A stretch of 64,000 nucleotides of DNA from Anas platyrhynchos (Eukaryota; Chordata; Aves; Anseriformes; Anatidae), in the NCBI RefSeq assembly GCF_047663525.1, contig NC_092591.1, positions 53,607,501 through 53,671,500 on the forward strand, written 5' to 3'. How positions within the stretch are numbered: position 1 is the stretch's first letter; each line of letters starts with the position of its first letter. The position numbers and the translations under genes are program-made. Positions 12,001-24,900 of the stretch are shown one piece after another. Under the pieces are notes generated by a model. That model was not told the DNA's origin, did not search any database, and was given only the letters and a program-made list of their open reading frames with translations.

Positions 12001-14705
12001 TTTCTAGACCTTCGTAAGATAACCACTTGATTTTGTGAATCTGATTCTTTGTAATTGTCTTCAGAGCAGCCTTGCTAGCATACCTTGTGGAGTATTTGTA
12101 TTTCTGTGAACATACAGCCAATCACTTTCTAGGCTTAGTTTTTTTCTGTGTGCTTAGTTTTAAAAACACAGTTTTGAAGAAAAAGTCAATTATGTGGTGT
12201 GACTCAATCTTTCAGGAGACTTCCTAGTCACATTTTGCTGATCTGGTTTCTGTGCTTGAGGAGACAGCATGTGTTTTTATGAGTTCAAACTTGTGACTTG
12301 AGTGGCATCAGCAGAAAACACTTGAACTACATTTTCTTCTGATTGTAGCTACATTTTTGCCCTGGCATTTACTGATATTTTTTTTTTAGTTTTATTTTTC
12401 CCCCGCTTCCCTGTGTGATTATCAGTCTGCAGTGAAAATTTGATCAAAGTATCAAAGTTGATGTTGTATTTTGTTAAGCCCAGCATGCTTGGTTTTTTTC
12501 GTAACTACAATCTCCTCAGCAAAATGTGATGTTTTCGTTTTATTCTTTCAAACTGAGATAGTGCCCAGAAATGTTTTGCATGTTTCCTGCTGTTTTCTTC
12601 ACACCCTCGTATATATCACCTTCACCTCTCTGTTTTCTATAGTTTGTGCAAAAACTGAGCAATTTAACGGGTTTCAAAGGTATCCTTTTAAATTGGTGTT
12701 TTTGGTATGGCAAATATCTGATCAGAAGCCACCTGAGGGCATCTACCTGTGCACTTAGACTGTCTGCCTGACAGAGCACCTGGACCTCGTTTCATCTCCA
12801 GTGCTGTCACAGGCTCCTGAGGGCTTGGTTGTGTTGTTCCTGTAGTAGGAGTTTTGGTGGAAGAGGATAGCTGGGAAGCAGGAAGGTGGGGGAACTTCAC
12901 AGTATTTCTGTTTCTAAAGCTCTCTGAAGCTGGGGCTCCTTTGAAACACTCTTTACTAGCATTTTGTATAAATCAGGGCACATTTTTGTGAAGTCCAGCC
13001 CCAGCTTAATACCATCAATCAGACCTTGGTGACAGGATCCTGGAAGAATCTAGGGTAGCTCTTGAAACAAAGTGTTGGAAATCTTCTAGAGAAAGTATTT
13101 TTAAACCTGGTCATACAACTGCTGGCTCTTTTCCCAAGTGACAAGCACAATACAACAGCCTCTGAAGCTGTTACCTGAACAGGGTACCATCCCCAGCTCT
13201 CTTCTCAAGGGCCTTAGCTGGGGAATCTCTACGGAGATTTTTTAGTTTTTGTTTAGTTTTTAATTGGGTAATGAGCTAAGCAGTTTTTCTAGCTTGCAGG
13301 ATGAAAGAGAACAGGTTACTGCTTTTTGTGTGGCAGGCTTCCCCCTACCCTACATACGATCTGCACAGGTAGAAACTGGGACGTAGCTTCTAGATGAAGG
13401 CACCTGAAGAGTGTATGCTGTGATGAAGTTTCAGTCGGAAGGCAAAGCGAGCTAGTTTAGGTATCTTAACAGTATAAAATAATGTGAAGTGAAATCCCAG
13501 GAGAAAGGGGTTTGCTGAGAAAATTAATTATGTTTGATTGTATAGAAATCTTACTTTTGTCCAGTGTTTGGGCTAATGAGGATGCAAAAGGATTTATCCT
13601 CCTACCCTACTCCTGAGTTGGCTGAGGATACTATATACTCTCAATAGATACTGGTTAGATTTGTGTAGAAAGTCCTTAATCTGCTCGAGACAGAACATTT
13701 TTTGGATATGGTACAAATACCTGGGAGTGAAGTGTGAGGCTGGGTGAGAAAAGGGTAGAGGCTTGTTTATTTTGGAGGTAGGGTTGTGGGCTGGCTGCTG
13801 TCATTCCCACAGTCTGATTGCACAGGGCCGGGTGTCACTGGGGGCACTGATACCCTGCAGTGTATTGAGCAACTGCCAATGCATTTCTGTACGTGCGCAT
13901 GTGGTTCCATGAGGAACTCTGGGGAAACCTGTGGAAAAATATCCGAAGAAAACCAAAATGCCAAACGTTGGATGTTTCTTTCCTTTCTTATTTCCTTTTT
14001 CTTCCTTTGGTTGTTTTAATTGTTCTGTGGTGGTTTTAATGGATTTGAGACAGTGGAGCAGCAGCTGCCTTTCTGATTTTTGGCTGCTTTTTGTGAATAA
14101 TTTAAAAAGAAAATTTACATTTTGGAGACAAACCTGTGGGCTTTTTTATTGGTACAAACATTGTATTTAACACTAGGGGTTTTGTACAGTTTTTTGCCTT
14201 TTCTACTAGAAAACAATGTAAAGTGATTCACAATGTGATGAGAAAACAAATTGCCACTATGACCAAATGTAGAGTCTGTTCTGCAGTAACGGAATTTAAT
14301 CAACTCGAAGTCGTGGTTCAGTCGTAGAAATGCTTTTCTTTACCTTGTTTGAGCTGTTCCTTTTTTCTTGTTTTGATTTGCAAAACAAAATGTCTTTTTG
14401 TGTGAAATTGTGTTGTACTCTGTAGAGAATTACGGATTTTACTTTAATGGTTTCAAAAGTAGAGGAGCACATGTTGCTTTTCTGATCTGATCGCAGAGTT
14501 TGTGTAGTGGATTTAAAATGAAAAGATTTGTTACAAGTTTGGAACGAGCGAGTATGTGTTAAAGGAATTTTCTTCCTTTTGTGTGTGTGTTTTTTTTTTC
14601 TTTTTGTCCCAAAGGGCAACTTAAAGCTGTTTTAATTGCACAGACACACCGACAACAAGTCATTTTGTATATGCCAAGTGTGGTACCTTCCTTTGTTTAT
14701 TTGCT

Positions 14706-14711
14706 ATTAAA
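14706..14711 (+). terminator. Candidate distal poly(A) signal (ATTAAA) of CELF1
   Basis: ATTAAA is followed within about 20-50 bases by a strongly GT-rich downstream element (TTGTGTGTTGTGTTTGTG at about 14728-14745), the arrangement expected of a real cleavage site. Assignment to CELF1 depends on the long-UTR interpretation. Confidence 0.6.
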
Positions 14712-14745
14712 CTGTTTGAGAAGAGTCCTTGTGTGTTGTGTTTGT

Positions 14746-17700
14746 GTCTTGAACTTGAGGTTCTTCTGGGGTACAGGTGTGGGAAGCTGAAGAGAGACGA
14801 GAGGACTGTCTTCGAGTTTTGTAGCCGTGAGCTACAAAAATTTTCATGGTCCAACGTTACCTTTTCTAGATGCACAAAATAGCCTTCCACGTAGATTAGC
14901 TACCTTGAGTATAAATGAAAAAGGGTTTGTTTCTGTAGCCTCAATTTGTATCATTTTCTAGTCAAATCCTAAAAATTGTGGATAATGCAAATGTGATACA
15001 CTGGGGAGTGGGTTGTAGATATATCTGCGGCCTCACAGAAGTGCTGGGTAGCCATTTGCCTGTGCATGCAGTGTGCTGCGTGATGTTTCAAGGGCTGATG
15101 AACTTCAGCATAACACCGAACTTGAGCTATATAACAACAGCATGGATGCGTGGTGGTGTGTGGGATTAGATAAGCACTCTTGGAGAAATCAACTCATACC
15201 TCTCCTACAAACACCATACCTTCCACTCCCACTGCTTCCTTACTCCAAACAAGACCCAGCTTGCTGAGCCTGTCTTGGTTCTGCAAGGTGAAGGTATCTG
15301 CAGTCCCCAGTGTTCCTGGTCCTGAAAATACCACACAGGGAAATACAAAATGATTGGAATTTTCATAAAACCTGTTGGGGTTTTATAACACCGCAGGACT
15401 TATTAGCTCAGGTTTTGTGATAAGCTAAAGGTAGCCTGCTTTGCTCTTAGAACTAAGATATGTTAATTAAGTTGTCTAAAAATAAATATTTGCTGTAGTC
15501 AGAGTATAGTTCACTTTATAAACTTGACTGAGTTTGTTGTTAATATTGGCCCTCTGAGAGGGGAAAGTACCACATCAGCTATGACTCTGCCACATTTGTG
15601 AAAAATCCTACAAGTCAATAATGCTTTTCCTTCTGACTTCCATCTCAGGCTGCAAGCACTTTCAGGGCAGCTATGTTCCTCCTCCGTGTACTTTTTCTCT
15701 GTTATCTGGCATGCTCTGTTTCACCCCATTACTTCCTACATGATAATAAATCTGAGAGCACTTGCAAGCATCAGGATTCAGTGCTGCATTCCGTTCTCCG
15801 TAGCGCACCAATTGCGAAGCAAGGCACTGAGCCACCTGTTGCATAGTGTGCTGGGATCACTCGTTTTAATTTGCAGCTGTTGAGAAGGGGGGCTGGAGAG
15901 ATTTCAGTTTAGATACGTCCAAGGTGAAAGATGGAGAGAAACAATTGAATCGGAGAAGTGGTTCGCTTAGCTGGGATGGAAGATTCCTTCTTGTGCAACA
16001 AAGCTGACTAGCGTCATCTCACACGATCAGTTAGCAACTTTGTCCATTATATCTTATGAAACTGAGACTAGATCTATCAATACTTAAATGTATTAAACTA
16101 CAAATAACAGCCAGTGTATTAATTTCTGAAAATCACTGGCATTTCACATGGGTTCTTAAGTTCATCAACATGAAAACACACAAACCTGTACATTAAGTCC
16201 TGATGTTGAATGTTTAGGCAAAATTGTTTTCCTCTCACATTCTCCTCCAGCTTTCACTACTTGTTTTAACTCCAGGCTTCAATCTTCCTGACTTTACCAG
16301 CCATGTTCTGCTGTCTTCATATGGCCAGGAGCCACAGGGGATACATTATGAAGAGCAGTGGGGAAGGAGACGAGCAGCTCAGTGTGGTCACTCTGAGGAA
16401 GTGACCATGTGTATGACTATAGCTCCACAGCGTGACAGGTGAGATTCCCCAATTTAGTGTTTCCATGCACCTCACAGGCCTACGTATTTGCAGTTCCTGA
16501 GGAAAACTGTTGATCATTTAATGTAAAAGCTGTACTTTTATCATTTATAAACTAGACCAATCTTGAGCCACAGACTGACTGCTGCTGTTAATTTCTCAGA
16601 CAGTCAGTGTCTTGGCGATGCTACCCATTTACCCTTCCATACTTAGGCAGCCTCATTTGACTGAAAGTGGTATGTTACATATCAGAGTATGTTTCTGTTT
16701 TTTGAAAGTGACCAGTTAGAGCTTGACAGTTCTCCTAGCCCTTATTTTACTAGGTTAAATTTTCATCTTGGCAGACTAGTTGTGAGTGGATTCTTAAGAA
16801 ACTAAGCAGCGTTTCAGAGGAGAATAGCATGCAACTCAAAAGCAAGGAAGTACAGTGCAATCAAGAAAATGCAGGACAGATCACCTACCTGCTAGAATGG
16901 CTTTGGCAGACTGCAAGGCATCTCCTTTCCACTTTGACCTTTCCTCATCAGATATAAGAGCAGCATTATGGATGAAGAGTGCCAAAAGCATCAGGATGAG
17001 TTAAGGTACAGACAGGCTACTTGTGGAAGGTAATTTTACAAAATGGTCTGCTCCAGCAAATAATCGTGACTTCTTTTATTTCCCTCTTCTTGAGTCCTGC
17101 CTGGCTTCATTTTTTCATGCTGTCAACTGCAATGTCTCCCATCTCTGTCCCTCTTAACTTCAGTTTCTCCAAGTTCCAAAAACAGATGGCCTCACCATTA
17201 GCACCGCTTTCCATGGGGATCAACCTTCTGTATCATGTGTCCATCCTGCCACTCACCTTTATGTGCCCATCACCAGATGGGCATATAAAAATCACTGCTG
17301 GAAAGAGGGTTTTTTATATTCCAAATCAGACTTCTAATGAAGTCCTAAAATATACAGTAAACAGATATTCTAACAGTGCTGCTGAAGTGATCTTGGCGCA
17401 TGAGCCAGCCCTGTGTCAGTTTTACTTTCCTGCAGTCTTCTATAGGTTTTTCCATAGTTTCTACTTCTAGGGTGTGAGAGCATGCAGTCTATTCTGAAGC
17501 TTCACCAAGCACATTACATCCCTGATAAACAATGCAAAATTAAGTAATGTGAATATCAAAAGCTCCCAGAAGAGAATGAGACATGCCTGCTTCAGCATCT
17601 GGGTCTGTTGTTAAAACTTTGAATTGCCATTTCTTCTATTTGGCCTGTAAAAGGATCCCAAACAGGTGTCTGCGACTTCTGTATCTGAAAAATGTTAAAC

Positions 17701-18440
17701 TCCTCTGATGCATCTCCCTACTCCCCAGGTATCTCTTCTTCTGAAGGACAGAGTAAATCTATACATAACAAAGACTTAAGCCCATTAAAATTGCACCAGA
17801 TCAATAGGGGTATGAAACTTGATTCCTAGAGTAACCAGTCTAACTTTACTCTTTCAAAGATGTGTAGGCGAGTTAAAAGCTACCTTATAATTGGGCTGAC
17901 AATCCTCATATGTGCTTGCATCTTTCTTATGCAGAAATGTATTGCTTTCAGTTGTTGTTATCAGTTGTCATTAAAGATCAGAAAGTTCTGGAAGCAGAAC
18001 TTCAACAGTGCCTTTGACAACTTCTACTGAAAACTTCTGGAGGACTTGCAGGTATCTGGTGGCAGTGAGTAACAGTCACGAACAAAGTTTTTCAGTGTGG
18101 TTAGCTTCTTGCTCTCCTAGAGAGGTTAACAAGTCAGTGGCACATTTGCAGCACATCAGTGGCAGAGATCCTGACTGTTGGCCACTAAAACTGTCCCTAT
18201 TCTCAGCTTAGGTTTTAAGAGGAAGGCAGAATTTTTTAGCCTGGGAAAGTACTAGGCACGTTGCTGCAAGCATAATGTATGTGCTGAAACTTCAAATCAT
18301 ATCCTACTTCTTCAGACACGTATTGTTCCTAAAGCTACATTCCTAGATGAGGCTGCTACCTCCTAGGCTAGCCCGCCCCCCCAGTGCTTGCAAAAGAGGA
18401 TGACAAGGGAGAAAGGCAAGAGAACTGAGACATCCCCATG
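14746..18440. other. Intergenic region CELF1-RAPSN, no gene recognised
   Basis: Both strands were read for known protein motifs, RNA genes and repeats. The longest open frame (17021-17470 on +, 149 codons) resembles no family I know and lacks splice or promoter context. No CR1 end sequences, tRNA-like folds or CpG island were seen. Confidence 0.5.
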
Positions 18441-18444
18441 ACTT

Positions 18445-18600
18445 CAGCTGATTGTCTCTCCCTGGGGTATTTATAAGCTGCATACTGGCGGGCTGGGGTG
18501 GGCAGTTGGCTCACCCTGACCTTGGGAGCTGGGAAGCCTGACTAGCATTCCTGGGAGCCATGTGAGCAGGACTGGCAGGCGCAGCTGCAGCCAATGGGGG
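18445..18600 (+). promoter_or_regulatory. Candidate RAPSN promoter with E-boxes, TATA-like box and CCAAT
   Basis: Elements in order are CAGCTG (18445-18450), TATTTATAAG (18468-18477), CAGTTG (18503-18508), CAGCTG (18582-18587) and CCAAT (18591-18595). RAPSN is a muscle gene whose mammalian promoter is known to depend on E-boxes, so E-boxes flanking a TATA-like box about 490 bp upstream of the start codon are suggestive. The start site is not determined, and the later elements may lie in the 5' UTR. Confidence 0.35.
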
Positions 18601-18965
18601 GGCCCAGCAGTGGCTGCTCAGATTGAGTTTCACTCCCATCGCTTGAGATTATTCTCTTTCTCTCCCTGTTGTGTTTTTCCTCTTTGTTTATGGGATTGGA
18701 CAGCCGAATGCATTGACGGAGTCTTAGCAAGCCAGACGTTTGCCTAATGGATTTGGGATTCTGCCTTCAGTGCTGAACAACCACTCCTTGCCATTGCTTA
18801 CCATAGCTCCAGCCCCCTTACACGGCTGGGCTTTTATGGCTCCAAGCTTTCCGAGCACACAACCTGCCCTGCTGTATTAGGGCATTTTATGTTGTGTTCT
18901 CTCTCAGGTACTTCCTTTTTGCTCTCCTTAGAGGTTAGTATATGAGGCTTTTTAATGCATGGGAG

Positions 18966-21900
18966 ATGGGTCAGGACCAGACAAAGCAACAGATAGAAAA
19001 AGGACTCCATCTGTACCAGTCTAATCAGACCGAAAAGGCGCTGCAAGTCTGGATGAGGGTTTTGGAGAAGTCTGCGGATCCTGCTGGCAGGTTTCGGGTT
19101 TTGGGTTGCCTCATCACTGCTCATGCAGAGATGGGCAGATACAAAGATATGCTGAAGGTAAGGCAAACTGGAGATGAATGCATGCCATTGTGTCGCATCC
19201 ACTATGGAGAGTGGCTGGAGATCAGAATGTAAAATCAGGGCTTTCATTGTGCATGCAGTCAGATGTACCAGCTACTGGGTGCATACTGTGGGCTGCCTCA
19301 TTCACTGTGTTGACTAGCCCACAAGGTACACAGAGTACTGCTTTCATTGGGTCTGGTCCCTCAGGATTCCCAGATTAATGAGGTTCTACAGATAATCGTG
19401 GGGACCTTGATTTATTCATCATGTACAGGCACACTGTATGATCAGGCTTCACAAAAAGGCATGCAAACATGGCCTTTATTTTATTTTTTTTTTTTACTGT
19501 AAAAACTGTTTATAGCACGTGTTAGTGTTAAAAGAGATCTCCAAATAGAATCTATAGAATAAGTGTCAGTCTTGAGAAGAGGTGTCTGTTATCTTGTTCA
19601 GCTGCTGTTTAATATCTGACACAGATCTTACACTTTTTTTATTGTAACTGTTTGCATGGGGACTGATTAAGAGGGGAATGGAGATGCTTTTTTTGCTGGG
19701 GGATGAAGGGTGATGAGAGATGTTCCAAGAGGGGTCTGACAGGTTGAGGTCAGAGGTGTTCCCTATTGTCAGGATAGCATTGAAGAAAGAAGGACATAGG
19801 GCTTGATGAAAGGTTGGCAAAAAGAAGCTGAAGCTTCACTAAAGATCATGAAGATAAAGCTTCTGAATAACTGAACAAAAGGAAGCTGACAAGTGGGATC
19901 TGAGAAGTCACAGAATCCACATATAGTAGCAGGCAGTGTTTAGGAGAGTGACTCAGGAATCTAAAGACAAGAGGATGTTGTAACGGTCTTAAGAAACTAT
20001 CCCAGCCTGAAATAAGGTCTTGCTAAAGGGCTTTGTTATTCTTGTTCTGATGGTTTTGGCTGCCTCTTAAGAGACTAATCATTCAACATTTAGCATAAAA
20101 AGTGAAGAAGGTGCTCACATCTCATTGAAAAGTTTTTGGTAGCTGTGTTTAGAAGGCCGGGGCGGGGGGAGGAATCCTCTTACTAGTAAACCTGTGCACA
20201 TATCAAAGCCTTACCTACAAAGCAGATGCTTAGCATGAAGACGAAAGAGGGGTATTAATACACTTGGAAAACATTTGAAGAAAAAACAAGAAATTCTGAG
20301 AAACCGTGTGGGATTAAGTGGTGGCAGAAACAACGGACTGATTAGAGAAGAGAGAATCGAAAAGGTAAGATGTGGCTACCTGAAGAAAATACTGAAGGCT
20401 TCACAGAAACAAGAAACAGGCAAATGAATGGGCCCACAATGCTCGAGCTGTAACTTCTTGCCTGAGAAGAGAACAGAAAACAGGATCAGAGTAGATGAAT
20501 TCTAGTTCTTCTAGTTAGGAAAGAAAACGGCTTCAGTCAAACTAAGATTTTACACTGCAAATGATCAAAGATAGAGGATGGAGAACTTTAGCAATAAATC
20601 ATGGGGAGAGGAAATAACAAAAAAAGGGGGGTCTGTGAATTAAACACATGAAATTAACTGGGATTTAAGAAGAGTTATGATGCTCGATCTCTTGGAGAGA
20701 GAAATTACTTCACACCAAGGAACGAGGCTGTGACTATCAGGAAGTAATGAAGAACTGACACAAAGGTAAGGGAATTGAGGAAAGCATAAAGTAGTGCACA
20801 TTGCTGGATACACACAGCAGCCTTCCTAAAGCACTAAGGAGGGGGTGAACATACATACCCAAGCATAAACAGCTTGATTATTTTTTATTTTGTGGAATAT
20901 GTAATATATTCTAGTGGCTTAATTTATCAACTATTGCCAGTGTGCAAAAGTGAAGCAATTGGTGCCTTTGGGAGTTACCTGTAAATATAACTGTTAATCT
21001 CTAATGCAAACACATGGAGAAAATTGCTAAATATTTACCTTTGCTACAGGCATTAATTCCAGCCAGCAGTGTGCTTGGTTCATCACAAAACATACAAGAG
21101 AGTCCCTGCTCAGGAGAGCTTGTGGTCTAAAAGAAAAAGACTTTGAATCATTTGTGAGAACTGTATGCAACGAATCCTGAGGGTTATAGAACAAAAATGA
21201 TTAATACGACTCAACTGTAATTTGACTGTATAAAACTGATGAATGAAGAAGCTTGCTTAGTTTCTTTGAGTACTTTAATAGCTTAAGCATTCCAGAGAAA
21301 GCAGAGTAAATTAAACCAAGTGAAAGAAAAATGAGCTGCATTGTCAGATGTTTTCTGCCTTACCTGCTTCTCTTCAGAGCCATTTAACATTTTTTTCCAC
21401 TTATTGCCATTCCAGTTCATCTTGTCCAAGAGGCAGTGTGGAGAGAGGTTTCTTCAGACTGCTCCATGACTTGTAAACCTCTGGATAACTGCTCAATTTA
21501 TACAGTGCTGCTCAGCCCATGCTGTGCTGCTCAGAGATGAGCCACTTCTCCAGTGCAGGATGCTACTCTGTGGGTCTTTGAGCTGTATTTATTTAAATTA
21601 TATGCCTTTTATAAACACTGACTTTTCTACTTGAAGTTTGCAGTGGTACAGATTGACACAGCACGGGAGCTGGAAGACCCAGATTACCTTACAGAGGGCT
21701 ACCTAAACCTGGCTCGCAGCAATGAGAAACTCTGTGAATTCCAGAAAACGATATCTTACTGTAAGACATGCTTGAACATGCAGGGTACCACTGTGAGCTT
21801 GCAGCTGAACGGCCAGGTGAGCCTCAGCATGGGCAATGCATTCCTGGGCCTCAGTGTTTTCCAGAAAGCTTTGGAGTGCTTTGAGAAAGCTTTACGCTAC

Positions 21901-24900
21901 GCACACAACAACGATGACAAGATGCTGGAGTGTCGAGTCTGCTGCAGCCTCGGGAACTTCTATGCCCAGATAAAGGTGCAGTAACCTACGGGATGGGAGG
22001 ATGGGGGGTGGTGGACTCATTGTGGAAAGAATTGAAAATTGTGTGAATTTCAGCTTAGATGTTTGCTACAGAAAGTGAAGCGCTGGGAGAGCGTTTCAAG
22101 TTAAAATCTCTACTTGGTAAAGTCATCAGTGAGTATTCCCCTTTGTAGTAAGGATGGGAGGATTAGTGGAATGCTTATACAGCACAGCAGAAGCAGCTGT
22201 GAATTGAAAAGATCAAACTTAACTTCAAAGAAGATCACATCAGAGGAGGCACTGTGCACACAGGGCTGGCAGCCAGAACTCATGGATTCTCTTTCTAGCT
22301 CTACCACTATTGCAGGCAAATAGCTATTTGTATGTACAAAACCAGGGAAGAACTGTGGGTGGGGTGATTTGCTAGTTCTAACTAATATCACAAACTCAAC
22401 AAATAGTTTCACAGAAGTCTTGATTTTTTGTCACTAATGGAAGACTCGCCAACTAAAGTGTTGAAAACGCCTTAAACTTCCCTCATAGTACCAAAAATAA
22501 AGAGGCAAATATTATACTGTATACTTTTGAGGTATGGAATAAGAAGAGAGAAGAGAAACTAAAATGTTGAGGTTGCCTTTGTGCATCTTGGAGAATAAAT
22601 AAATAAAAAAAAATAAAAGCTTTTCATTTTTGCAGCTTCATATATCTCATTTGAAAATGGTTTAGATATCTTTAATAGTTTTATGTACTTATTGTAAAAT
22701 AAGATTTATTTCTAAAGAGTTTTTAATTCAGAAAGATGCTTAAAGTATTTTTATTAGTTATTGTCGATTTGGTAGGGCTGTAATTTTTTTGTTCCTGTTT
22801 CCTGCAATGCTGAATAACCAACCTCTCAGAGATCCTGACTCGCCATATGGAGAACATGAGGACTCCACGTAGATGCTGAAAGTGGAGCTGATGCACGAGC
22901 AGAGAGTTTTCAGCCTTTAGTTATAGAAGATGGCAAATGATTCTGGCAGCGTGAGGCTGATGGTGCAATATATAAAATTCATTTGCTGTGTCGTTTCTCC
23001 AGTGTCCTGAACACATGGAGTAATATGAATTCAGCATATGGCAATTCCACCTTCCGCAGTTTGATATCCATGTCAATTTAGAAAACCAGGCATGTAGAAG
23101 AGGACAGGCAGGGGAAGAAAGGCATACAAAAAAGCAGCTAGCTGTTGCAGCATTAATAAATCAAAAATGGTTGCTTTTTTTTTTCTTTATAATGGTTGCT
23201 TTTTTCTCCTTATTTTTTTTCTTTACTTTTGCTGTACCTACTTCTGTCTGCTTGTTTGCCTTGCAGGACTACGAGAAAGCTTTGTTCTTCCCATGTAAAG
23301 CAGCGGAGCTGGTGAATGATTACGGGACAGGCTGGAGCTTGAAGTACCGTGCAATGAGCCAGTACCACATGGCAGTGGCCTATCGGAAGCTGGGGCGCTT
23401 GGCAGATGCCATGGACTGCTGTGAGGTATAGGGTGCAGGCAGATGCAGAGCATCAGAGGTCTCAGCAAGGGTATTTTGCCTACAGGACAAGACTGAGAGG
23501 AAGAAATGCGATGGCATTCACACCTGACTAGATACAGATGTTGCCTCCATGTCTTAGAGTTGTGGTCTCAGTAGCCCTGGGTGCCTCCAAGTTTGGGCCT
23601 ATGAATGTCCCCTACTTGGGAGTGTGAATGCAATTGTAGTTTCTTTAAAAAGGTTGTGCCATTTCTCTGGAGCTGACCCTTCAGTGGCTGGAGCCCAGCC
23701 CAGCCCTGTTCCGAACCAGAAGCAAGCTCTCTTGCTGACTAAAGACTATTTCTTTCAGGAGTCCATGAAGATTGCCCTTCAGCATGGTGACCGGCCTCTG
23801 CAAGCGCTGTGTCTGCTGTGCTTTGCTGATATCCATCTCAGTCGCAAAGATGTGCAGGTACAGCTCTTTCCTGCCAGGAAGGACATAGGGGATGGCAAGA
23901 GGGTGTAAAAAGCAGGCCAAAGCACAACATGCATTTTCCTCCCCGCTTCTGCAGACAGCCTTTCCTCGGTATGATTCTGCCATGAGCATCATGACAGAGA
24001 TTGGAAACCGCCTGGGACAGATCCAGGTGCTGCTAGGAGTGGCTAAGTGCTGGATGATCCAGAAGGAGCTGGACAAGGTCAGTTATAAACTTGTTTCTAC
24101 ACAAGTTTTTTAGATGAGATAAGAGCAGTCATTTTCCGAGCTGAATGCCCATCCACATGCAGTAGAGCTGTTGCTCGTACAGCTGCATTTCTCCGAATGG
24201 TCCCTCAGTCAGGAATTTGTTGCTAACAGTATGAACATCCATTCTGAGTCAGCCTGATGTCTTACAGAACTGTCTCATTAGTCAGTCCTGATGACTTTAA
24301 ACACTACTCTGAGAAACTGTTACTGGGGAAAGGAAGTCTGCTCCTTCCGTTGTAGGCAATCAGCTTATCCTTTTGCTCTGAAATAGATTCCACTGCCTAC
24401 TTTTTAGCAATATGACTAAGCTCCTTATTGTTAGTGACGATTTTTAGACAGCTCTACAGCTCCACCATGTGCTCTGCAGATAAATGTGTCATCAAATTCC
24501 TGGAGGAAATTTGAAGGTATATAAACCATGATGTGAAACAGAAATGAGAGCAGAAAATGAGTTGGGAATAGACGACAGGTCAACACAGTGCAAGGAGGTG
24601 AAGTTACTTATTTTGCAAATACTTAGGCGGTGTATGTGTCTGAAATACCAGACTGTATTAAATGCTGCAGATTGCACTGCAGGAATGTTAGTGGGCTGCA
24701 GAGGGGCATGCTCAAAAGTTGGTCTTGAATGAGTGCTGAACAACCTGCAGAGCCTCTACAGTGACGCATCAAGATGCTGTTTTGGATGTAGATGTGCTGA
24801 AGTTACACTCTTATTAGTCATGAGAGACACAAAGTATACGAGGTAAAATGAAGCATCTCAGAAGGAAAGCAGTATGTGTCTGTCAGAAAAGGCAAGTTCA

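Larger units (their letters stand above)
5379..14735 (+). other. CELF1: CELF1 long 3' untranslated region (inferred extent)
   Basis: After the CELF1 stop there are about 9.3 kb with no recognisable coding sequence before the first convincing distal poly(A) signal at 14706-14711. The T-rich, GU-rich composition, especially 13.9-14.7 kb, looks like vertebrate 3' UTR. It contains an exact UGUUUGUUUGU element at 6074-6084, a Pumilio-type UGUAUAUA at 6090-6097, a UGUGUGUG run near 14580, and possible earlier AATAAA sites near 5998 and 8516. A consensus donor at 5420 raises the possibility that part of it is spliced out. Continuity of the UTR over the full length is inference; RNA-seq or 3'-end reads would settle it. 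Confidence 0.55.

Noticed and set aside
17021-17470. 149-codon + frame in the CELF1-RAPSN interval
   Set aside because: No family resemblance and mixed hydrophobic content, with no promoter, splice or poly(A) context; most likely chance.
18834-19247. 137-codon minus frame
   Set aside because: It is antisense to RAPSN exon 1; the real coding is the + strand MGQDQTKQQ exon.
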